NCBI GenBank assembly: GCA_021787335.1
Contig: JAJYMC010000054.1
Span: 90,572 to 123,450 of the forward strand
Direction: 5' to 3'
Length of the DNA stretch: 32,879 nt
Source: Bacillota bacterium
Lineage (GTDB): Bacteria > Bacillota > Sulfobacillia > JAJYWN01 > JAJZPE01
In this document: positions 26,280-32,879 of the stretch, one piece after another
How the letters are laid out: each line of letters begins with the position of its first letter
Position numbering within the stretch: the first letter of the stretch is position 1
Program-made: the position numbers and the translations under genes
The notes under the pieces: generated by a model
What the model was told of the DNA's origin: nothing
Databases searched by the model: none
The model's input: only the letters and a program-made list of their open reading frames with translations

Positions 26280-26346
26280 CCGGTCCCGCGGACCCGCGGC
26301 GCGTGATCCCCAAAATCAAATCGACGGATTCTCTATTCAAGCACAC

Positions 26347-26436
26347 GGAGAGATGGCTGAGTGGTTGAAGGCGCTCGCCTCGAAAGCGAGTAGGCGGCTA
26401 ACACCTGCCTCGTGGGTTCGAATCCCACTCTCTCCG
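26347..26436 (+). tRNA. tRNA-Ser (anticodon CGA)
   Basis: Acceptor GGAGAGA/TCTCTCC with discriminator G; anticodon loop CTCGAAA between CTCGC and GCGAG; long variable arm; T-loop TTCGAAT. CCA is not encoded. Confidence 0.97.
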
Positions 26437-26479
26437 CAGGGTTCGGACAACCAAATAGGTTTCAGTCGTAGAGCGGTTC

Positions 26480-26569
26480 GGAGAGATGCCGGAGTGGTCG
26501 AACGGGCTCGCCTGGAGAGCGAGTAGACGGGCAAAACTCGTCTCGTGGGTTCAAATCCCACTCTCTCCG
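26480..26569 (+). tRNA. tRNA-Ser (anticodon GGA)
   Basis: Acceptor GGAGAGA/TCTCTCC with discriminator G; anticodon loop CTGGAGA between CTCGC and GCGAG; long variable arm; T-loop TTCAAAT. It shares its acceptor and anticodon stems with the CGA tRNA just upstream. CCA is not encoded. Confidence 0.97.
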
Positions 26570-26578
26570 CAGTACTGT

Positions 26579-26606
26579 CTGCGGGTCAACCCGCAGGCCG
26601 GTTTTG
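26579..26606 (+). terminator. Hairpin between tRNA-Ser(GGA) and SRP RNA
   Basis: CTGCGGG pairs with CCCGCAG around TCAA, followed by GCCGGTTTT. It is a weak terminator or a processing hairpin just ahead of the SRP RNA 5' end. Confidence 0.45.
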
Positions 26607-26874
26607 GTCGTGCTAGACGGGGAGGTAGCGGTGCCCTGCACCCGCAATCCGCTATAGCGGGGTTGAATCCCCGCCCGAGGCTTCCGTCCTGTGGGGCCTG
26701 CCCAGCGCAAGCGGCGACGAAGACTTGGTCCCGCGCAACGTGAACTCACGAACCCCGCCAGGCCCGGAAGGGAGCAACGGTAAATGAGCCCTCGCGTGTG
26801 CCGCGGGGCAACCTGGTTGGAGCTGGCTACGGTGGTAACGCCCGGAGGCGGTTGTCGAAGGTGGGTGCACGACC
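26606..26874 (+). ncRNA. ffs: Signal recognition particle RNA, large (Alu-containing) type
   Basis: The RNA is about 269 bases. Closing strands GGTCGTGC (26606-26613) and GCACGACC (26867-26874) pair exactly. The 5' Alu part has GCTAGACGGGGAGGTAGCGG. The apical Ffh-binding domain IV is clear: CCAGGCCCGGAAGGGAGCA with its GGAA tetraloop, followed by ACGGTAA. The long form with an Alu domain is typical of Firmicutes. Its place just before dnaX matches scr in Bacillus. Confidence 0.95.
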
Positions 26875-26887
26875 AAGAGATTTCATG

Positions 26888-26918
26888 GGCGCCGTCAATT
26901 AGACGGCGCCTATTTGTC
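26888..26918 (+). terminator. Terminator after SRP RNA
   Basis: GGCGCCGTC pairs perfectly with GACGGCGCC around AATTA, followed by TATTTGT. The following 115 bases up to dnaX hold no gene that I can recognize. Confidence 0.85.
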
Positions 26919-27033
26919 GTCGCGCGAGCGCGGCGGATGAAGGGCCGGCCTCAGGTGGCGCAGGGATTCAGGCCGCGCGACGCGAATACCACGGCGTCCG
27001 CGAAAAACCGCGGAGCGGAGGGGGTGACCGGCG

Positions 27034-28695
27034 GTGACGTACCGTGCCCTGTATCGAGAGTGGCGCCCGCAGACCTTCGGCGAGGTCGTCGGGCAAGAGC
27101 ACGTGGTCAGGACCCTCAAGAACGCGCTGGCCGGCGGGAACGTGGCCCACGCCTATTTGTTCTGCGGGCCCAGAGGGACGGGCAAGACGACCATCGCCAG
27201 GCTCCTCGCCAAGGCCATCAACTGCCAGGCGCTGCGCGACGGCGAGCCCTGCAACGAATGTGATTCATGCCAGGCCGTCACCCAGGGCTCGTCCATGGAC
27301 GTGATCGAGATCGATGGGGCCTCATACGGACTCGTCGACGACATCCGCGACCTTCGCGAGAAAATCCAGATGGCGCCGGTCGGTGCGGGCCGCCGGGTAT
27401 ACATCATCGACGAGGTTCACATGTTAGGCCGCGGGGCCTTCGCCGCCCTTTTGAAGACCATCGAGGAGCCGCCGCCGCACGCGGTCCTCATCCTGGCCAC
27501 GACCGAGCCCCAGAAGGTGCCGGTGACCATCACCTCGCGTTGCCAGAGGTTCGATTTTCATCGCCTGTCGGTGGCCCAGATCGAAGCGCAACTCGTGAAG
27601 GTCGCCGCGGCGGCCGGGGCGCAGGCCGACGCCGAAGTCCTCCGGACCATCGCCCGTAAGGCCGAAGGGGCCATGCGCGACGCCCTCTCTCTTCTCGACC
27701 AATGCCTGGCCTTCGCGGCCGGGCCGCTGACGATGGAGGATGTCCGGGCGGTCCTCGGCAGGGTCAAGGACGACGTCCTGCTGGCCCTGGCCGGTCAGGT
27801 CGCCGCCGGCGACCTCCGGGGGTGCCTGGACACCGTGGCCGACCTGGTCGACGGGGGCGAGGACCTTCGCCAGTTCCTGAAGGACCTGGTCGCCATGTTC
27901 CGCGACCTCTTGGTGGTCAAGCTTTCGCCCGATTCGCCCGGCCTGGCCCTCTCGGTCGACCCGGCCAAGCTGGCCGCGGCGGCGACCACCTTCGACCCCG
28001 GACGTTTGCGCGACGTCATCGAGACCCTCTTGGACCGGGAAGACGAGATGCGGTGGTCGCCTCAGCCGCGCCTGGTCCTGGAGATGGCCCTTCTTCAGGC
28101 CGCCGGGCCGAGGATGAGCGCCACTGCCCCGGCCTTGACCGAAGCTGCACCCACGCAGGCGCGCGGGGAGCATACAGCCACGCTTCAGGCACCGGCACGT
28201 CCGGCCGCGGCCAAGACTAAAGCCGAGGTCGCGGTCAAGAAGGAGCCCGTCGCCAAAGCCACGGCCGCGGCTGTGGGGCCAGGTGCGGCGCCATCGCCGG
28301 TTCTGGCCGAGGTCCAGGCCAAGTGGCCGGACTTCGCCGAAGCCCTGAAGAAGCGGAGCGTCTCCACCCACGCCTTGCTGCGCGAGGCGGAGCCCGCGGC
28401 CTTCGACGGCGAGGCCCTGGTTGTCTCGTTCAACCACTCGGCCCTGCGCGACCTGGCCGGGCGCGACGAGCACCGCAAGGCCATCGAAGACGCGTTGTCG
28501 GAGATGCTCGGTCGCAAGATCCCGGTCATCTGCCGGCTGGCCTCCGAGGTGGCCGTCGGCCCAGACGCCGGCGCGGTCCCCGAGAAGGTTGCCGGGACGG
28601 CCGCCAAGCCTGCCCGGCCGAAGCCCGGCCAGGGAGAGGATCCGCTGGTCACCGCGGCGAGGGAGATCTGCGGCGACGTCGAGGTCAAAGAATAA
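27034..28695 (+). CDS. dnaX: DNA polymerase III subunits gamma/tau
   Basis: A 553-residue AAA+ clamp-loader subunit. YREWRPQTF begins the protein. Walker A GPRGTGKTT is at about 45-53, followed by a zinc module (Cys residues in NCQALRDGEPCNECDSC). Walker B VYIIDEVHML and the sensor 1 region ILATTEPQKVP come next. The C-terminal third is Ala/Pro-rich, followed by a tau-like domain (about 430-500, AKWPDFAEALKKRS). I saw no A-rich slippery site for a programmed frameshift, so probably only the full-length form is made. The start is GTG at 27034 after GGAGGGGGTGA. The ybaB and recR genes follow. Confidence 0.95.
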   Translation: MTYRALYREWRPQTFGEVVGQEHVVRTLKNALAGGNVAHAYLFCGPRGTGKTTIARLLAKAINCQALRDGEPCNECDSCQAVTQGSSMDVIEIDGASYGLVDDIRDLREKIQMAPVGAGRRVYIIDEVHMLGRGAFAALLKTIEEPPPHAVLILATTEPQKVPVTITSRCQRFDFHRLSVAQIEAQLVKVAAAAGAQADAEVLRTIARKAEGAMRDALSLLDQCLAFAAGPLTMEDVRAVLGRVKDDVLLALAGQVAAGDLRGCLDTVADLVDGGEDLRQFLKDLVAMFRDLLVVKLSPDSPGLALSVDPAKLAAAATTFDPGRLRDVIETLLDREDEMRWSPQPRLVLEMALLQAAGPRMSATAPALTEAAPTQARGEHTATLQAPARPAAAKTKAEVAVKKEPVAKATAAAVGPGAAPSPVLAEVQAKWPDFAEALKKRSVSTHALLREAEPAAFDGEALVVSFNHSALRDLAGRDEHRKAIEDALSEMLGRKIPVICRLASEVAVGPDAGAVPEKVAGTAAKPARPKPGQGEDPLVTAAREICGDVEVKE

Positions 28696-28713
28696 GGCTA
28701 GGGGGCGGGAACC

Positions 28714-29028
28714 ATGGGCATGAACATCAACAAAATGATGAAACAGGTCCAGAAGATGCAGCAGGACATGGCCAAAGCCCAGGAGGAGATGGCCAACCGG
28801 ACCTTCGAGGCGACCGCCGGCGGCGGGGTCGTCCAGGTCGTCGTCAACGGGCATCACGAGCTGAAGAGCGTGACCATCAAGCCCGACGTGGTCGACCCGA
28901 AGGACGTGGAGATGCTCCAGGACCTCATCGTCGCCGCCGTCAACGAAGCATTGCGCAAGGCGGACGAGACCATCTCGGCCGAGATGGCCAAGCTGACCGG
29001 GGGCCTCAAGATTCCCGGGCTGTTCTGA
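28714..29028 (+). CDS. ybaB: Nucleoid-associated protein YbaB/EbfC family
   Basis: A 104-residue DNA-binding protein. It has a coiled N-terminal helix ([19 protein letters not shown]), then a strand region [21 protein letters not shown] and [20 protein letters not shown]. YbaB dimers coat DNA, and the gene sits between dnaX and recR in most bacteria. The ATG at 28714 follows GGGGGCGGG. Confidence 0.95.
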   Translation: MGMNINKMMKQVQKMQQDMAKAQEEMANRTFEATAGGGVVQVVVNGHHELKSVTIKPDVVDPKDVEMLQDLIVAAVNEALRKADETISAEMAKLTGGLKIPGLF

Positions 29029-29031
29029 GTC

Positions 29032-29628
29032 ATGCCTTACTCCCCGGCGCTCGCCCGGCTCATCGATGAGCTGACCAAACTCCCCGGGATCGGCCCGAAG
29101 ACGGCCCAGCGACTGGCCTTCTACCTCCTGTCCCGCCCGACCGAGGACGTCCAATCACTGGCCGCGGCGATGGTGACGGCCAGGGAACGGACCATCCACT
29201 GTCGCGTCTGCGGCAACCTGAGTGAGGCCGACCCGTGCTCCATCTGCACCGGCGACGGCCGGGACCGTTCGGTCATCTGCGTCGTCGAGGAGGCCAAGGA
29301 CGTCCAGGCCCTCGAGAGGACCCGCGAATTCGCGGGGCTCTATCACGTCCTCGGCGGGGCCATCTCGCCGCTGGACGGCATCGGCCCGGAGGACCTGCGG
29401 ATAAAGGAACTCCTTCGCCGCCTGGAGGGCGGGACGGTCAAGGAAGTCATCGTCGCCACCGACCCCAACGCCGAGGGCGAGGTCACCGCGATGTACCTGG
29501 CGCGGGCCCTGAAGCCTCTGAACGTGCGGGTGACCCGCCTGGCCAGAGGGCTGCCGGTCGGGGGAGACCTCGAGTATGCCGACGAGGTGACCCTGGGAAA
29601 GGCCCTCGAGGGCCGGCGCGCGTTGTAA
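29032..29628 (+). CDS. recR: Recombination protein RecR
   Basis: A 198-residue repair protein that works with RecF and RecO in gap repair. It has an N-terminal helix-hairpin-helix ([20 protein letters not shown]), a zinc finger ([16 protein letters not shown]) and a Toprim domain starting [16 protein letters not shown]. The gene starts three bases after the ybaB stop. Confidence 0.97.
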   Translation: MPYSPALARLIDELTKLPGIGPKTAQRLAFYLLSRPTEDVQSLAAAMVTARERTIHCRVCGNLSEADPCSICTGDGRDRSVICVVEEAKDVQALERTREFAGLYHVLGGAISPLDGIGPEDLRIKELLRRLEGGTVKEVIVATDPNAEGEVTAMYLARALKPLNVRVTRLARGLPVGGDLEYADEVTLGKALEGRRAL

Positions 29629-29700
29629 GAAAGTCGATAACTGCACACAATCTCCTCGTGAGGTCGTCCATCGGAGCAACGCCACAAGGCGTCGCATAGG

Positions 29701-29994
29701 ATGATGGCGACTCTCGACGAGGAGGTTTCGTCTCTGATGAAGCCAGGGAACATTTTCAACGCGGTGACCTCGAAGATCTTTCCCGAGGATGAACCGGTCG
29801 TCGGCCAGCCGCCGACCTTCGGCGACGCGGTCGAGCGGGCCCGGCGCGACTGGGTCACGGCCAAGTCATACTTCGAGGCGGTCACCGATCCGGACCTCGT
29901 CGACCACGCCATCTTCGCCCTCGAGGCCGCCGAACGCAAGTACATGTACCTCATCAAGCGGGCCAAGATCGAAGGGCTGACGCTGAGCTCCTGA
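29701..29994 (+). CDS. YaaL-like protein (DUF2508 family)
   Basis: A protein of about 97 residues. The conserved part is RARRDWVTAKSYFEAVTDPD, followed by LVDHAIFALEAAERKYMYLIKRAK. This matches the small YaaL/DUF2508 family found between recR and bofA in spore formers. Its function is unknown. The start is uncertain: the ATG at 29701 has no clear ribosome binding site, whereas the in-frame ATG at 29737 follows GAGGAGG with an 11-base spacer and would give 85 residues. The position and family fit sporulation genomes. Confidence 0.82.
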   Translation: MMATLDEEVSSLMKPGNIFNAVTSKIFPEDEPVVGQPPTFGDAVERARRDWVTAKSYFEAVTDPDLVDHAIFALEAAERKYMYLIKRAKIEGLTLSS

Positions 29995-30077
29995 AGGCCG
30001 GAGGCCCGGCCTCCGACGGCCCGGGAATAAGTCGTCCACCTCGCCAATAGGATTGGCTAAAGAGGGGGTGGACGATC

Positions 30078-30341
30078 GTGGACTATAACCTGATCATCGC
30101 CTACGCCTTCGGCATCATCCTGCTCTACCTGGTGGCCCGCCTGCTCCTGGTGCCTCTGCGCTACCTGGTCTACGCCCTATACAACGCGGCCATCGGCGGG
30201 CTGGTCATCTGGGGCCTGAACCTGGCCGGTCAGTACATCGGGTTCCGCCTCGCCCTGAACCCGGCGACCGCCCTCGGCGTGGGATTCCTCGGAGTTCCCG
30301 GGGTCGCCCTGTTGTTCGTCCTCCAGCGCCTCCTGGGCTGA
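30078..30341 (+). CDS. bofA: Pro-sigma-K processing inhibitor BofA family protein
   Basis: An 87-residue membrane protein with two hydrophobic segments, YAFGIILLYLVARLLLVPL and the stretch YNAAIGGLVIWGLNLAGQYI, followed by LNPATALGVGFLGVPGVALL. In Bacillus BofA holds SpoIVFB inactive in the outer forespore membrane until engulfment, delaying sigma-K activation. The start GTG at 30078 lies after AGAGGGGGTGG. It follows yaaL, as in Bacillus, and supports spore formation by this organism. Confidence 0.93.
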   Translation: MDYNLIIAYAFGIILLYLVARLLLVPLRYLVYALYNAAIGGLVIWGLNLAGQYIGFRLALNPATALGVGFLGVPGVALLFVLQRLLG

Positions 30342-30357
30342 AGCCGACGTCTTCCAG

Positions 30358-30395
30358 CCGCGGCCGCCTATACGGCCGCGGTTTTCTTGTCTTTT
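30358..30395 (+). terminator. Terminator after bofA
   Basis: CCGCGGCCG pairs perfectly with CGGCCGCGG around CCTATA, followed by TTTTCTTGTCTTTT. It closes the dnaX-ybaB-recR-yaaL-bofA run. Confidence 0.92.
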
Positions 30396-30506
30396 CGGCG
30401 AAAATGGGTTATCTTTGAAAGGTGCACCCGGCTGCGCGCTTGCTGGCCGGGCTCCCGACGTCCCTGGCCTTTCGGCCGGGGATGATGAAAGGCGGCTGGC
30501 CACCAG

Positions 30507-32087
30507 ATGGACAACCCCAATAAGACAAACGGGGCCGACCCGCGCGCGGACCTCCCCGGCGAGGTGCGGGTCCGGTTCGCCCCCAGCCCCACCGGCTATC
30601 TCCACATCGGCGGCGCCCGGACGGCCCTTTTCAACTGGCTATTCGCCGCGCGCAACGGCGGGCGTTTCATCCTGCGCATCGAGGACACGGACTTCTCCCG
30701 CAAGGTCGAGGACTCAACCAGGCAGATCACCAGCACCATGCGCTGGCTTGGGCTGCAGTGGGACGAGGGCCCCGTCGCCGGCGGGCCGGTCGGCCCGTAC
30801 TTCCAGTCCGAGCGGCTGGATCTCTATCGGAAGGCGGCCGACGAGCTGAAGGCGCGGGGGGCCGCCTACGACTGTTACTGCACCCCAGAGGAACTCGCGG
30901 AACGACGCGAGGAGGCCCGTCGGCTGGGTCGGGACCCGCGTTATGACGGCCGCTGCCGGAACCTGGCCGAGGAGGACCGGCGTCGTTTGGTCGCCGAGGG
31001 ACGGCACTCGGTGCTGCGGCTGAAGACCCCGAAAGAAGGCCAGACGGTGGTCGAGGACCTCATCCGGGGGACCGTCGTCTTCGACAACGCCCTCCTCGAT
31101 GACTACGTCCTGATGAAGTCGGACGGCGTGCCGACCTATAACTTCGCCTGCGTCGTCGACGACCACGCGATGGGGATGACCCATGTCATCCGGGCCGACG
31201 AGCACCTCTCCAACACGCCCAAACAGATGATCATCTACCGGGCCTTCGGTTGGGATCCCCCGACCTTCGCCCATGTCCCGATGATCCTCGCGCCCGACCG
31301 GTCCAAGTTGAGCAAGCGGCACGGCGCGACCTCCGTCGAGGAGTTCCAGGAGGCCGGCTACCTGCCCGAGGCCATCGTCAACTACCTCGTCTTCCTGGGC
31401 TGGTCGCCCGAGGGCGGCGAAGAGGTCCTGTCCGTTGACGAGCTGCGCCGTCAGTTCTCCCTGGACCGCGTGACCAAGAACGCGGCCATCTATGACACGA
31501 CCAAGCTGACCTGGATGAACGGGCACTACATCCGGACCATCGACCTCGACCGGCTGACCGACCTGTCGATACCCTTCCTGGCCAAGGCGGGTCTGGTCAC
31601 GGAACCGGTCGACCCATCCACGCGCTCCTTCGTCAAGGCCATCCTGACGGCCCTCCGCGACCGGGTCAAGACCCTGGGGGAACTGCCTGAGGTCACGGTC
31701 TATTTCTTCCGCGACGAATTCGGCTTCGACCCGAAGGGCGTGCAGAAACACCTCAGCTCGACCGATGCGGCGGGCCTCCTCGACCAGGCCCGAGCGGTCC
31801 TGGCCGGCCTGCCGCGCTTCGACGTCGAGGCCTGTGAGACCGCCTACCGCGGGCTCATCGAGAGCCTCGGGATCAAGGGCGGCGCGCTCATCCATCCGAC
31901 CCGGGTGGCCCTCACCGGGCGGACCATCGGGCCCGGCCTGTTCGACATCATGGCTCTCCTCGGCCGGGAGCGTACCCTCACCCGGCTGGAAAAGGCCAGC
32001 GCCACAGCCAGGGAGGGCGGCCCCTGGCCGGAGCCGGTCGACCTGGGCTACCCGACCGTCCCCGGGCAGGCCGCAAAGACCTCCTGA
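30507..32087 (+). CDS. gltX: Glutamyl-tRNA synthetase
   Basis: A 526-residue class I synthetase. The HIGH-type motif is APSPTGYLHIGGARTALFNW and the KMSKS-type motif is DRSKLSKRHGA. Between them are the glutamate site IEDTD and YNFACVVDDHAMGMTHVIR. The C-terminal helical anticodon-binding region is complete. Many Firmicutes use a non-discriminating GluRS that also charges tRNA-Gln; the sequence alone does not settle this. The ATG at 30507 has only a weak upstream purine stretch. tRNA-Gln and tRNA-Glu genes follow. Confidence 0.95.
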   Translation: MDNPNKTNGADPRADLPGEVRVRFAPSPTGYLHIGGARTALFNWLFAARNGGRFILRIEDTDFSRKVEDSTRQITSTMRWLGLQWDEGPVAGGPVGPYFQSERLDLYRKAADELKARGAAYDCYCTPEELAERREEARRLGRDPRYDGRCRNLAEEDRRRLVAEGRHSVLRLKTPKEGQTVVEDLIRGTVVFDNALLDDYVLMKSDGVPTYNFACVVDDHAMGMTHVIRADEHLSNTPKQMIIYRAFGWDPPTFAHVPMILAPDRSKLSKRHGATSVEEFQEAGYLPEAIVNYLVFLGWSPEGGEEVLSVDELRRQFSLDRVTKNAAIYDTTKLTWMNGHYIRTIDLDRLTDLSIPFLAKAGLVTEPVDPSTRSFVKAILTALRDRVKTLGELPEVTVYFFRDEFGFDPKGVQKHLSSTDAAGLLDQARAVLAGLPRFDVEACETAYRGLIESLGIKGGALIHPTRVALTGRTIGPGLFDIMALLGRERTLTRLEKASATAREGGPWPEPVDLGYPTVPGQAAKTS

Positions 32088-32183
32088 ACGAGCTCGACGG
32101 CCTTCTGCCGTCGATGGGTCGTCGCGCCGCACATGACGCTCACAACGCGTCAAAAGCCATGCCGATGGCGGTCGAACGATGAG

Positions 32184-32212
32184 TTGCGGAACGATGGTCG
32201 CGGTGCTATAAT
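32184..32212 (+). promoter_or_regulatory. Promoter of tRNA-Gln
   Basis: TTGCGG (32184-32189), a 17-base spacer and a perfect TATAAT (32207-32212), 83 bases before the tRNA. The remaining gap after gltX holds a GACGGC/GCCGTC hairpin without a T tract. Confidence 0.82.
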
Positions 32213-32294
32213 ATAAAAGCGCCGCGGAACGGCGGCACGCAAGACGCACTTTGAAGATCACATAGCCAAGCCCGCGAATTCTCGCGAGGACCAC

Positions 32295-32365
32295 TGGGGA
32301 GTGGTCTAATGGTAGGACGACAGACTCTGGATCTGTTTATGATGGTTCGAATCCATCCTCCCCAG
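32295..32365 (+). tRNA. tRNA-Gln (anticodon CTG)
   Basis: Acceptor TGGGGAG/CTCCCCA with discriminator G; anticodon loop CTCTGGA between ACAGA and TCTGT; T-loop TTCGAAT. The T1-A72 pair is typical for Gln. CCA is not encoded. Confidence 0.96.
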
Positions 32366-32421
32366 CAAAGGAATCATAGCGGTCGTGCTTTGCGGTCGGG
32401 GTTCCAGGGCCGGGCGCTTAC

Positions 32422-32450
32422 TTTACAGCCCCACGGCCCTGAGGTATAAT
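32422..32450 (+). promoter_or_regulatory. Promoter of tRNA-Glu
   Basis: TTTACA (32422-32427), a 17-base spacer and a perfect TATAAT (32445-32450), 14 bases before the mature tRNA 5' end. Confidence 0.82.
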
Positions 32451-32464
32451 GGTACTTGCTTTAC

Positions 32465-32537
32465 GGCCCCTTCGTCTAGAGGCCTAGGACATCGCCCTCT
32501 CACGGCGGTGACAGGGGTTCGAATCCCCTAGGGGCTA
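32465..32537 (+). tRNA. tRNA-Glu (anticodon CTC)
   Basis: Acceptor GGCCCCT/AGGGGCT with discriminator A; anticodon loop CTCTCAC. The first acceptor pair is G-T rather than G-C. CCA is not encoded. Confidence 0.95.
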
Positions 32538-32556
32538 CAGGTTTCGGCTTGTCGGT

Positions 32557-32581
32557 GAAGCCGCAAAGGCTTCTTTTTATT
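32557..32581 (+). terminator. Terminator after tRNA-Glu
   Basis: GAAGCC pairs with GGCTTC around GCAAA, followed by TTTTTATT. Confidence 0.88.
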
Positions 32582-32673
32582 CGCCCTCCGCGACCGCCCG
32601 GGATGATTTGAATAGACCGCGATGCACGTTGGACAACATATCTTATAGTCGGTCTGAGCGGTCATCCGGAGCG

Positions 32674-32702
32674 TTGACAAGTCGAGAACAGTGTGCTAGA
32701 AT
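32674..32702 (+). promoter_or_regulatory. Ribosomal RNA operon promoter
   Basis: A perfect TTGACA (32674-32679), a 17-base spacer and TAGAAT (32697-32702). It leads into sequence typical of an rRNA leader. Confidence 0.85.
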
Positions 32703-32708
32703 GCAAAA

Positions 32709-32879
32709 CTGTGACTGCCCCAACGGGCGGTCACGTGAATTCCTTGAGACACTGGACCTTGAAAACTGAACAGTATGCGAAGGATAAGGCGAAAGGGATT
32801 GTGCGGAGCCTTATCGGATTTGCCGAAGACGAAAGCCAGTTAACTTAGAGCTGAAGATTGGCTCTTTGTGATAATCTTT
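32709..32879 (+). ncRNA. Pre-16S rRNA leader (operon runs off the right edge)
   Basis: The leader holds a hairpin GTGACTGCCC/GGGCGGTCAC (32711-32734) and the phrase CCTTGAAAACTGAACAG, common in Firmicute rRNA leaders and spacers. It also holds the inverted repeat GATAAGGC/GCCTTATC (about 32783-32815) and a boxA-like TTGGCTCTTTG (32859-32869). No mature 16S sequence is reached before the edge. Confidence 0.78.

Noticed and set aside
28200-28320. Programmed frameshift site for the gamma form of DnaX.
   Set aside because: No A-rich slippery heptamer with a downstream hairpin is seen near the domain boundary.
30396-30506. T-box leader for gltX.
   Set aside because: No T-box consensus or specifier stem, and the leader is only about 110 bases after a terminator.

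Overview
The window is the replication-origin region of a high-GC, spore-forming Firmicute (Bacillota). The gene order rsmG-noc-parA-parB to the left and dnaA-dnaN-recF-remB-gyrB-gyrA to the right, then tadA-ffs-dnaX-ybaB-recR-yaaL-bofA, follows the Bacillus/Clostridia origin layout. BofA, RemB, Noc and a large Alu-type SRP RNA are Firmicute markers. The high GC, with many GTG and TTG starts, argues against a low-GC Bacillus or Clostridium; I do not assign a genus.

Left arm (1-9948, all on the minus strand): 3'-truncated parB, parA, a ParM-like actin ATPase gene, noc, rsmG, mnmG, mnmE, khpB/jag, yidC, yidD, rnpA, rpmH. The ParM-like gene is not part of the usual layout. It sits between noc and parA, ends at its own terminator, and is preceded by a class I cyclic di-GMP riboswitch (about 2557-2650) followed by an intrinsic terminator (2498-2541). 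This is the most unusual feature of the window: a second-messenger riboswitch apparently controlling a filament-forming actin homologue next to the chromosome segregation genes.

Origin (about 10.0-12.1 kb): DnaA boxes lie on both sides of dnaA. The dnaA-dnaN gap also has two box-like elements, a short GC-rich spacer, DnaA-trio-like triplets and an AT-rich stretch, like the basal unwinding element of Bacillus subtilis oriC. Every protein gene in the window points away from this origin.

Right arm (10542-32879, all on the plus strand): dnaA; dnaN-recF-dciA-remB; gyrB-gyrA-archease; pdxS-pdxT (PLP synthase); hslO (Hsp33); mtnP-mtnA (methionine salvage). Then comes an RNA-rich block with four serine tRNAs (TGA, GCT, CGA, GGA), two arginine tRNAs (ACG, CCT), tadA (the deaminase that edits tRNA-Arg-ACG) and the SRP RNA. 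Next are dnaX-ybaB-recR-yaaL-bofA, gltX followed by tRNA-Gln and tRNA-Glu, and finally the promoter and leader of an rRNA operon whose 16S gene lies beyond the right edge.

Most genes are ordinary housekeeping. The points of interest are the c-di-GMP riboswitch/actin unit, the DnaA-trio origin, a Val at the quinolone-binding Ser position of GyrA, an archease without RtcB nearby, a direct-repeat array beside the pdxST promoter, and enzymes placed next to their tRNA substrates.
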